Shown: positions 6,342-11,852 of the stretch, one piece after another
How positions within the stretch are numbered: the first letter of the stretch is position 1
Layout: each line of letters starts with the position of its first letter
Source of the DNA: Nitrospira sp.
GTDB lineage: Bacteria > Nitrospirota > Nitrospiria > Nitrospirales > Nitrospiraceae
Assembly: GCA_024998705.1 (NCBI GenBank)
Contig: JACOEF010000409.1
Span: forward strand, 1-11,852
DNA length: 11,852 nucleotides
Direction: 5' to 3'
Made by a program: the position numbers and the translations under genes
Notes under the pieces: model-generated
What the model saw: the letters and a program-made list of their open reading frames with translations, nothing else
Databases searched by the model: none
Told to the model about the DNA's origin: nothing

Positions 6342-7826
6342 ATGAGTTTTTCCTCTGATAAGGCCTTCCTAAGCGGACCACCGCAACCATTGGTGGTCGT
6401 GCGCCCACAACCGAACGCCGACGCGTTCGAGTTGCACTGTCGGCTAGCCCCGGCGGAACGTTCCTCTTTTCTCCTGGAAAGCGCCAATGGCACCGACACC
6501 ACCGCGCGTTATTCATTTTTCGGACGCGACCCCTACCTCACCCTCACAAGTCGTGCCCAGGAATACCGGATCGAGACCGGGGAACAGAGCCGGCACTACC
6601 AAGGATCCGGCCTTCAGGCCCTCCAGCACACACTCGATGAATCAATCATTGCAAAACCGGAAGGCATCCCGCCGTTTTATGGGGGTGCCGTCGGATACCT
6701 CAGCTACGATCTCGTGCGGTCGTTTGAATCGCTTCCGTCCTTGGCCGCCGACGATCTCCACCTCCCTGAACTGAACATGGCCTTTTTCGACGTGGTCGCC
6801 GCCGTCGATCACCATACGCGACAGCTCTACCTGATGTATTGCCCTCCCTTATCACGATTTCAGGCGGAACCTCGGGAGAAACTCTACCGGGAGGGCTGTG
6901 ACCGGCTAGCTGAGCTGGAGGCCCGCCTCACGAGCCCGGTCGCGCCCCCTACCTGCTCGCACTGGCCCACACAAGCGAACTTTGTGCCCAGCCAATCGCG
7001 CGAGGCCTACAAAACTCGGGTGCGACGTTGCCAGGACTATATCGCCGCTGGCGATATTTATCAGGCCAATTTGTCGCACCGCTTTACGCTCGACCTCAAC
7101 GCCGCCGCTTCGGCCACCGGATACGAAGGATACTCCACCGAACTCTATCGCCGTCTCCGCCGCATCAATCCCGCGCCGTTCGCAGGGCTCGTCCGATTCC
7201 CCGACCTCAGCCTCGTCAGCAGTTCTCCTGAACGGCTCGTGCGGCTGGCCGGCTCGCAGGCCGACACCAGGCCCATCGCCGGCACCAGGCCGCGTGGCAC
7301 CGGGCTGCAACAGGACCAACGGCTGCGCGCGGAGTTGCTTGCCAATCCCAAAGAACGCGCCGAACATGTGATGCTGGTGGATCTGGAACGAAACGACCTC
7401 GGAAAGGTCTGCCGCTACGGTTCGGTGCGGGTCGATGAGTTCATGACCATTGAACAGTATTCGCATGTCAGCCACCTGGTGTCCGACGTGGTCGGCACCC
7501 TGCGACCGGGCATCTCAGCACTCGACCTGGTGAAAGCCGTGTTCCCCGGCGGAACGATCACCGGTGTCCCTAAACTCCGTTGTATGGAATTCATCGAAGA
7601 GCTAGAGCCGGTGCGACGCGGACTGTATACCGGCGCATTGGGCTATTTCAGCTGGAGCGGCGACCTGGATTTGAACATCCTCATTCGTACGCTCGTACTG
7701 ACCAAGAACGGAGGGTATCTCCAAGTCGGCGCCGGCATTGTGGCAGACTCAGATCCCGACCGCGAATATGACGAAACGCTCGCCAAGGCGGGCGCGTTTT
7801 TTAAAATCCTGGAGGCTGGCCGCTGA
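6342..7826 (+). CDS. pabB: Chorismate-binding enzyme: aminodeoxychorismate synthase component I (or anthranilate synthase component I)
   Basis: TrpE/PabB family protein of 494 residues that aminates chorismate with ammonia from a glutaminase partner. The N-terminal domain has FLLESANG (LLES at 44-47) and ARYSFFGRDPY. The C-terminal chorismate-binding domain shows CQDYIAAGDIYQANLS, SSSPERLV, RPIAGTRPRG, HVMLVDLERNDLG, FPGGTITGVPK and GAGIVADSDPDREYDET. At residues 311-315 it reads PIAGT. E. coli PabB has Lys in place of this Ala (PIKGT), whereas anthranilate synthases have Ala, so substrate outcome cannot be fixed by motif. The pabC-like gene overlapping its stop favours the p-aminobenzoate role. 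No pabA/trpG is in the window. ATG 6342 is chosen over an upstream in-frame start at 6177, which would add 55 unconserved residues and reach into the atpI region. Confidence 0.85.
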   Translation: MSFSSDKAFLSGPPQPLVVVRPQPNADAFELHCRLAPAERSSFLLESANGTDTTARYSFFGRDPYLTLTSRAQEYRIETGEQSRHYQGSGLQALQHTLDESIIAKPEGIPPFYGGAVGYLSYDLVRSFESLPSLAADDLHLPELNMAFFDVVAAVDHHTRQLYLMYCPPLSRFQAEPREKLYREGCDRLAELEARLTSPVAPPTCSHWPTQANFVPSQSREAYKTRVRRCQDYIAAGDIYQANLSHRFTLDLNAAASATGYEGYSTELYRRLRRINPAPFAGLVRFPDLSLVSSSPERLVRLAGSQADTRPIAGTRPRGTGLQQDQRLRAELLANPKERAEHVMLVDLERNDLGKVCRYGSVRVDEFMTIEQYSHVSHLVSDVVGTLRPGISALDLVKAVFPGGTITGVPKLRCMEFIEELEPVRRGLYTGALGYFSWSGDLDLNILIRTLVLTKNGGYLQVGAGIVADSDPDREYDETLAKAGAFFKILEAGR

Positions 7827-8707
7827 TGTGGGTATTTCTCAGTGATCGGTTTGTGCGCAAGGAAGAGGCCGTGGTCTCCGTATTTGACCATGGATTTCTC
7901 TATGGCGACGGCGTGTATGAAACCCTTCGTTCCTATGGACCCCGCATCTTCATGCGCGACCAACACCTGGCCAGACTCCGGCGCTCCGCCGACGCCATCG
8001 GCCTGGACATTCCCATCCCGGAGTCGCAATGGCCGGAGTTGCTCCATGAAGCGATGCGCCGGAATGGGGTCGGCAACGAGCAGACGGATGCGTACCTCCG
8101 CATCACCGTCTCACGCGGCGCGGGGGACATTGGTCTGGATCCCAGTCTGTGCCCGCAGGCCACGGTGGTCATCATGACGAAAACGCTTCCCCCCTCTCCC
8201 CCCATTCTCTCACGCGAGGGTGTGTCGCTGACCGTCGCTCACACCAGGCGGAATCTGCCCGAAGCGTTGTCTCCGCACATCAAGTCCACCAATTTCCTGA
8301 ACAACATTCTCGCCAAGCGTGAGTCGATTGCGGCCGGCACCTTTGACAGCCTCTTTTTGAATTGGAAAGGCGAGTTGACCGAATGCACGGTGAGCAACCT
8401 CTTTTTCATCTCCGGCACAACTCTCCATACCCCGGTACTAGACTGCGGCATCTTAGACGGCATCACGAGAACGATCGTCATGACCCTCGCGCAAGAGGAA
8501 GGCCTACCCGTTCGGGAAGGGCACTATCATGTCGCCGATCTTCAGCGCGCGGAGGAGTGCTTCCTGACCAATACCAGCATGGAAATCATGCCGGTCAGCA
8601 GGGTCGATTCGTTCGCCATCGGCGACGGTCGACCGGGCCCCCTCACACGTCGGCTGCAGACGCGATTCGCCGACAGCCGGACGAGGTTTCTCGAACCATC
8701 CTCGTAG
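7826..8707 (+). CDS. pabC: Aminodeoxychorismate lyase-like fold-type-IV PLP enzyme
   Basis: PLP enzyme of 293 residues in the class-IV aminotransferase family, which includes aminodeoxychorismate lyase, D-amino acid transaminase and branched-chain transaminase. The lysine expected to bind PLP is K153 in HIKSTNFLNN. E186 in TECTVSNLFF matches the residue that pairs with the pyridine nitrogen. GITR further on is the phosphate-binding loop, and the N-terminal FDHGFLYGDGVYETLR block is typical. Its ATG shares a base with the pabB stop (TGATG), with GGAGG at 7811-7815, so the two are translationally coupled. That context supports release of pyruvate from aminodeoxychorismate to give p-aminobenzoate for folate. 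A D-amino acid or branched-chain transaminase activity cannot be excluded by motifs alone. Confidence 0.85.
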   Translation: MWVFLSDRFVRKEEAVVSVFDHGFLYGDGVYETLRSYGPRIFMRDQHLARLRRSADAIGLDIPIPESQWPELLHEAMRRNGVGNEQTDAYLRITVSRGAGDIGLDPSLCPQATVVIMTKTLPPSPPILSREGVSLTVAHTRRNLPEALSPHIKSTNFLNNILAKRESIAAGTFDSLFLNWKGELTECTVSNLFFISGTTLHTPVLDCGILDGITRTIVMTLAQEEGLPVREGHYHVADLQRAEECFLTNTSMEIMPVSRVDSFAIGDGRPGPLTRRLQTRFADSRTRFLEPSS

Positions 8708-8720
8708 AGACAGGCAAATA

Positions 8721-8754
8721 TGTATCCATAATATCAATTGGTTAGGTGGATACA
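8721..8754. repeat. 8-bp inverted repeat, operator-like
   Basis: TGTATCCA (8721-8728) and TGGATACA (8747-8754) are perfect inverted copies separated by 18 AT-rich bases, giving 26 bases centre to centre (about 2.5 helical turns). No T-run follows, so it does not look like an intrinsic terminator. It lies between pabC and the promoter of the transglycosylase gene, 27 bases upstream of the -35 box, where a dimeric regulator could bind. That role is inference. Confidence 0.4.
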
Positions 8755-8780
8755 ATCGAGATAACCTGGGCCAGAGGTTT

Positions 8781-8809
8781 TTGACAGGTCAGGGGTCCGA
8801 TGCTACGGT
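8781..8809 (+). promoter_or_regulatory. Candidate sigma-70 promoter of the lytic transglycosylase gene
   Basis: A perfect TTGACA (8781-8786) is followed by a 17-base spacer and TACGGT (8804-8809), preceded by TGC (extended -10). The expected start of transcription is near 8816, leaving about 42 bases before the ATG at 8858. The other in-frame ATG, at 8822, would have almost no leader, which supports the later start. Confidence 0.45.
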
Positions 8810-8857
8810 TGAAACATCCGAATGGGATTCGGCTCTTACACGGGATCCACCATCCAG

Positions 8858-9538
8858 ATGGCTTATTTCAGTCGTACAGCCGTTCTCTTCTCAGTTGCCG
8901 CAGCACTGCTCCTGAATGCCCTTCCCAGCCGGGCCGACGTCTATCAGTACATCGATGCCAACGGCACCATTTCTCTCACCAACGTGCCGAACGATCCTCG
9001 ATACAGACGAGTGATTGCTGAACTACCTCGCTCGCGCCCCGTCATCTCGGATGGGGAATTGGAGCCGGTGATCGCGCGACATTCCAGAGTCCATCGCCTC
9101 CATCCGGCGCTGATTCGCGCCATCATCAAGACGGAGTCCGACTTCAACCCGCTGGCGGTGTCTCGCGCCGGGGCCATCGGCCTGATGCAGCTGATGCCGC
9201 AGACCGCCGTGCGTTTGGATGTGCGAGATTCTTATAATCCGGATGAGAATATCGGCGGCGGGACGAAATATCTCCGACAGCTACTGGACCGGTTTAACGG
9301 AAATCTTCCGCTGGCCTTAGCGGCGTACAATGCCGGCGAACATGCAGTGGAGCGATACCAAGGGCTTCCTCCAATCCCGGAAACCAGGCAGTATGTCCAA
9401 AAGGTGCTTCGGTACTATCGCACTTTCCTTACGAACGAACGGCTTTCTTCTTCCCGGGCTTACCGCGCGCAGGCTCTGGGGGCGAAAGCACGAGCGCTCG
9501 CTCCTTCGATGCCGACCCGCTCGTCCGACCGTCCGTAA
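8858..9538 (+). CDS. Exported SLT-domain lytic transglycosylase
   Basis: Peptidoglycan lytic transglycosylase of the Slt70/MltC/MltE SLT-domain group (GH23), 226 residues. An N-terminal signal peptide (about residues 6-26) ends in PSRA/DV. A short DUF4124-like stretch follows (DVYQYIDANGTISLTNVP, 27-44), then the catalytic SLT domain from about residue 66. The catalytic Glu is E93 in KTESDFNPLA, followed by GAIGLMQLMPQTA, the NPDENI..G..YL block and AAYNAGE (156-161). It cleaves the MurNAc-GlcNAc bond in the periplasm. The alternative ATG at 8822 would add 12 residues but sits almost on the predicted transcription start. The domain ends around residue 190. The remaining 36 residues are basic, low in conserved features, and encoded in the stretch overlapping antiparallel nadB. 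Confidence 0.9.
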   Translation: MAYFSRTAVLFSVAAALLLNALPSRADVYQYIDANGTISLTNVPNDPRYRRVIAELPRSRPVISDGELEPVIARHSRVHRLHPALIRAIIKTESDFNPLAVSRAGAIGLMQLMPQTAVRLDVRDSYNPDENIGGGTKYLRQLLDRFNGNLPLALAAYNAGEHAVERYQGLPPIPETRQYVQKVLRYYRTFLTNERLSSSRAYRAQALGAKARALAPSMPTRSSDRP

Positions 9539-11105
9539 ACAGCAGCTGGCTGTGTTGCCGCCATCCAGGCCGATTGGGCTCCGGATAATCCGAACGGTAG
9601 TGGGCCCCGACACTATTCTCTCGCCATAACGCCGCGTCCGTGACGCAACGGGCGACCTGCACCATGTTCTTGACCTCCAGGGCCGCTCGCGAGGCAAACG
9701 GCTTAGTCAGCAGTCGCATCCAGCGGACCAGTTGCGCGGAGGCGCTGATCAACGAATCGCCCGAGCGCACCAGCCCCACCTTTCCCCACATCAAGCGACG
9801 CAGTGAGCTTCGCAACTTCTCGGGATCGTCGAAATCCGTCGGCCGTCCCTGTTCGAGTTCTTCGAGGCAGGGCATGTGCACCGGCCCGGGGAATCGTCCC
9901 GCATGGGCCACCGCAGATTGCGCAGCCCGCATGCCGAAGACCAAACCTTCCAACAGCGAATTGCTCGCCAGACGATTCGCGCCATGGACGCCGCTGCAGG
10001 CAACCTCGCCGGCCGCAAACAAGCCGGGCAACGTCGTCGCTCCCTGCACATCCGTCCAGACGCCGCCCATCATGTAATGCGCGCTGGGCGAGACAGGGAT
10101 CCATTCTTCAGTCATGTCGATGTCGTACCGCAGGCAGGTCGCATAGATGGTCGGGAATCGCCGCTTGACGAAGGCCGCTCCCAGATGCGTCACATCCAAA
10201 TACACGTGGCGCGCGCGTGTTGCCGCCATTTCGGACCAGATCGCCCTCGACACCACATCGCGCGGGGCCAGCGCACCGTCCGGATGGTAGCGATGCATGA
10301 ACAACTCGCCTTTGATATTGCGCAGCTGACCGCCTTCCCCTCGAATGGCCTCCGACAGGAGAAACGGCGGACTCGACGGCAGATACAGGGAGGTGGGATG
10401 AAACTGCACGAACTCCATATCCATCAACAAGGCCCCGGCCCGAAGCGCCATCGCCATGCCGTCTCCCGTGGCGTTGCCCGGATTCGTCGTCCGCGCATAG
10501 ACCTGCCCAGCGCCACCGGTCGACAACACCACAGCACTGGCCGGTAACACCGCGCGCTCACCCGTCATTTCATTCAGCACAATGGCGCCGCAACAACGTC
10601 CGTCAACGACCGCCAGATCGACCGTGAATCGCCGATCCAATCGTTGAATACGCGGCTGCCGCGCGGCATAGGTCATGAGCGCGCGCACCATCTCGTTGCC
10701 TGTGGCATCGCCGCGCGCGCGCAACATGCGGCTCCGGCTATGGGCCGCCTCACGCGTGAACGCGAAGCGCTTCCCGATCTTGTCGAACTTCGCGCCCCAG
10801 GCAATCAGTTCTTGAATCCGGTCCGGCCCCTCTTCGACCAACACACGCACGGCTTCGCGCCGACAGAGCCCATGGCCCGCCTTGAGCGTATCGGTCAAAT
10901 GGCTGCCGACATCATCTTCCTCGCTCAACGCCACCGCGACGCCGCCCTGGGCATACATGGAATTGCTTTCCAAAGGATGCCCCTTGGTCAACATCAAGAC
11001 ACGCCCCGCCCGGCTCAACTCGATGGCCGCGCGCAGCCCCGCGACACCGCTGCCGACCACGAGAAAGTCTGTTTCAATTTTTGGGGAAGACAGTCTGACA
11101 GACAT
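9429..11105 (-). CDS. nadB: L-aspartate oxidase
   Basis: FAD enzyme of 558 residues that oxidises L-aspartate to iminoaspartate, the first step of de novo NAD synthesis (NadA uses the product). The dinucleotide-binding motif GSGVAG is at residues 18-23. Further family blocks are NSMYAQGGVAVAL, TREAAHSRSR, STGGAGQVY, MEFVQFHPTSLY, RDVVSRAIW, SAHYMMGGVWTD and GEVACSGVHGANRLASNSLLEG, and near the end YRSDYPEP. ATG 11105 is chosen: the frame stays open upstream to 11291, but that part lies inside the lipoprotein gene and precedes the normal flavoprotein N-terminus. It starts two bases after the lipoprotein stop, without a clear Shine-Dalgarno. The last 36 codons overlap the convergent transglycosylase gene and form a basic, Ser/Pro-rich tail beyond the usual end. 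nadA and nadC are not in the window. Confidence 0.95.
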   Translation of the reverse strand: MSVRLSSPKIETDFLVVGSGVAGLRAAIELSRAGRVLMLTKGHPLESNSMYAQGGVAVALSEEDDVGSHLTDTLKAGHGLCRREAVRVLVEEGPDRIQELIAWGAKFDKIGKRFAFTREAAHSRSRMLRARGDATGNEMVRALMTYAARQPRIQRLDRRFTVDLAVVDGRCCGAIVLNEMTGERAVLPASAVVLSTGGAGQVYARTTNPGNATGDGMAMALRAGALLMDMEFVQFHPTSLYLPSSPPFLLSEAIRGEGGQLRNIKGELFMHRYHPDGALAPRDVVSRAIWSEMAATRARHVYLDVTHLGAAFVKRRFPTIYATCLRYDIDMTEEWIPVSPSAHYMMGGVWTDVQGATTLPGLFAAGEVACSGVHGANRLASNSLLEGLVFGMRAAQSAVAHAGRFPGPVHMPCLEELEQGRPTDFDDPEKLRSSLRRLMWGKVGLVRSGDSLISASAQLVRWMRLLTKPFASRAALEVKNMVQVARCVTDAALWRENSVGAHYRSDYPEPNRPGWRQHSQLLFTDGRTSGSASKERALVLSPPEPARGKPGKKKAVRS

Positions 11106-11107
11106 GA

Positions 11108-11623
11108 CTATGGCTTGGCTTGCCCGCGTGCCGGGTCGCCCCCCAGACTTGCCCGCGTGCCCATGCCGAAGGGCAGATCCCCTTGAGCTTCCCGGAGCAG
11201 AATGGACTGCGTGCCGACCCAGGCTAATCGCCCATGGCCACGCTGGCGCGTGCCCACCTCGGCAGGATCCCGCTTCCACTGGCCCTGCCAATGGACAAAC
11301 ACATCGATGTTGTCCCCTTCGATCAAAATGCGCTCGATAGAAAACTCCAACTGGATGTCGCGAAACGTATCGAAGTCGCTGTGAATATCCCGTTGCACCT
11401 GGTCCAGGTTTCCTGACGGGAGGAGCAACGCCTCCAGCGCACTGCGGTCCCGTTCTACGTAGGATTTACGGAGCGACTCCACGGCCTGATCGATGCGGAC
11501 AATCCGATCGTGATCGTCCTTGTACTGCAGGGTTTTTCCTGCACACCCGACGATGAACATCAGCGCCAGCGCCAGCAGAACCCGACCGATGGGATGGGAA
11601 CGAAGCGGAGAAAATTCAATCAT
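11108..11623 (-). CDS. Lipoprotein of unknown function, possibly NTF2-like
   Basis: I do not recognise a named family. The 171-residue product begins with a basic N-terminus and a hydrophobic stretch (about residues 14-26) ending in the lipobox IVGC, so Cys27 should be lipidated by signal peptidase II processing. The mature part has a charged helix (RIDQAVESLRKSYVERDRSA), then alternating hydrophobic strands (IQLEFSIERILIEGDNIDVFVHW), a Trp/Gly-rich segment and QGDLPFG near the end. This order of helix then curved sheet resembles NTF2/SnoaL-like domains, which is a weak inference. The tail is Gly/Pro-rich. It is the first gene of a unit with nadB, whose ATG follows after two bases. No other in-frame start would keep the signal peptide, so ATG 11623 is firm, despite lying very close to the promoter. 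Confidence 0.82.
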   Translation of the reverse strand: MIEFSPLRSHPIGRVLLALALMFIVGCAGKTLQYKDDHDRIVRIDQAVESLRKSYVERDRSALEALLLPSGNLDQVQRDIHSDFDTFRDIQLEFSIERILIEGDNIDVFVHWQGQWKRDPAEVGTRQRGHGRLAWVGTQSILLREAQGDLPFGMGTRASLGGDPARGQAKP

Positions 11624-11628
11624 GGCGC

Positions 11629-11657
11629 AGTATAGGAACCTTGGCAGAACGGGTCAA
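11629..11657 (-). promoter_or_regulatory. Sigma-70 promoter of the lipoprotein-nadB unit
   Basis: On the minus strand TTGACC (11657-11652), a 17-base spacer and TATACT (11634-11629) match the sigma-70 consensus at five of six positions each. Only five bases separate the -10 box from the lipoprotein ATG, so transcription should begin at or next to the start codon. Confidence 0.55.
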
Positions 11658-11738
11658 GTCAAGCCCCTCACCGGATCATGGGCCTCGGCTACGAACCGCG
11701 CCGGCGCACGAAGACAGCTACGAGGGCGTAATCAGGGC

Positions 11739-11767
11739 TTGCTTTTGAGAGCAAAACCCACTAGACT
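11739..11767 (+). promoter_or_regulatory. Candidate promoter of the bS22-like gene
   Basis: TTGCTT (11739-11744), a 17-base spacer and TAGACT (11762-11767) give a moderate sigma-70 match, with transcription expected near 11774 and a leader of about 22 bases. A small inverted repeat, TTTTG-AGAG-CAAAA (11743-11756), lies in the spacer and could be a regulator site. GGAG at 11784-11787, nine bases before the ATG, serves as the ribosome binding site. Confidence 0.35.
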
Positions 11768-11796
11768 CCCGCGCCTAGCAGTTGGAGATTGAACGT

Positions 11797-11852
11797 ATGG
11801 CGAGTGTCCTCAAGAAACGCCGGAAGAAGATGCGCAAGCACAAGTACAAGAA
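11797..11852 (+). CDS. bS22/mS38 (AURKAIP1/COX24)-like small ribosomal protein, 5' part
   Basis: The gene runs off the right edge after 18 full codons: MASVLKKRRKKMRKHKYK, then AA of a further Lys or Asn codon. Ten of the 18 residues are Lys or Arg. The start and the spacing of the SVxKKRRKxM block match bS22 of mycobacteria (about 33 residues, 30S subunit) and the C-terminal domain of mitochondrial mS38, known as AURKAIP1 in animals and Cox24 in yeast. These proteins sit at the subunit interface near the decoding site. The family match is from memory of those sequences. Start ATG 11797 has GGAG nine bases upstream. It diverges from the lipoprotein gene across a 173-base spacer. The product is probably only 30-40 residues, so gene callers may miss it. 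Confidence 0.75.
   Translation, partial: MASVLKKRRKKMRKHKYK

Noticed and set aside
9876..11186. Long + strand open frames (9876-10547 and 10644-11186) opposite nadB
   Set aside because: They are His/Arg/Pro-rich antisense shadows of a GC-rich gene, with no recognisable domain or ribosome binding site.
11106..11291. Upstream open extension of the nadB frame (62 extra residues)
   Set aside because: It lies inside the lipoprotein gene in another frame, is Gly/Arg/Ala-rich without family features, and the normal flavoprotein N-terminus starts at 11105.
1..11852. Mobile elements, defence islands, CRISPR arrays, tRNA or rRNA genes
   Set aside because: No transposase, integrase, regularly spaced repeats, terminal inverted repeats or cloverleaf sequences were seen; gene content and composition look uniformly housekeeping.

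Overview
The window is chromosomal, GC-rich bacterial DNA (GC looks to be in the high fifties per cent by eye), densely packed with housekeeping genes. I see no mobile element, tRNA, rRNA or CRISPR array. The gene content and protein style most resemble Nitrospira and relatives (phylum Nitrospirota). This is an inference from recognition: a didermic cell with exported proteases and a lipoprotein, a split ATP synthase cluster, and a very small mS38/bS22-like ribosomal protein. No search was run.

Region 1 (1-4306, + strand) is a probable operon with gaps of 14, 12 and 43 bases. It holds the 3' part of rlmN (23S rRNA/tRNA adenine-C2 methyltransferase), two exported M16-family zinc peptidase genes and larE (sulfur insertion for the nickel-pincer cofactor). 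The M16 pair divides the active site. The first protein has the zinc motif HxxEH but lacks the substrate-binding Arg/Tyr pair; the second has lost the zinc ligands but keeps the Arg/Tyr pair. They probably form one heterodimeric enzyme.

Region 2 (4313-6259, - strand) is an F0-only ATP synthase operon, atpI/Z-atpB-atpE-atpF. It runs into larE tail to tail with only six bases between the stop codons, and a strong GC hairpin lies at that junction. None of the delta or F1 genes (atpH, A, G, D, C) follow.

Region 3 (6342-8707, + strand) is divergent from the ATP synthase genes. It is a translationally coupled pair for p-aminobenzoate synthesis: a chorismate-binding enzyme (pabB-like, but with a TrpE-type PIAGT motif) and a fold-type-IV PLP enzyme (pabC-like). 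A spacer of 150 bases with an 8-bp inverted repeat and a good promoter leads to an exported SLT lytic transglycosylase (8858-9538).

Region 4 (9429-11657, - strand) is a lipoprotein gene of unknown function followed after two bases by nadB (L-aspartate oxidase). The end of nadB overlaps the end of the transglycosylase gene antiparallel by 110 bases. The lipoprotein promoter lies so close to its ATG that the mRNA may be leaderless.

Region 5 (11739-11852, + strand) is a promoter and the first 18 codons of a tiny, extremely basic protein matching the bS22/mS38 (AURKAIP1/COX24) ribosomal protein family. The window ends inside this gene.
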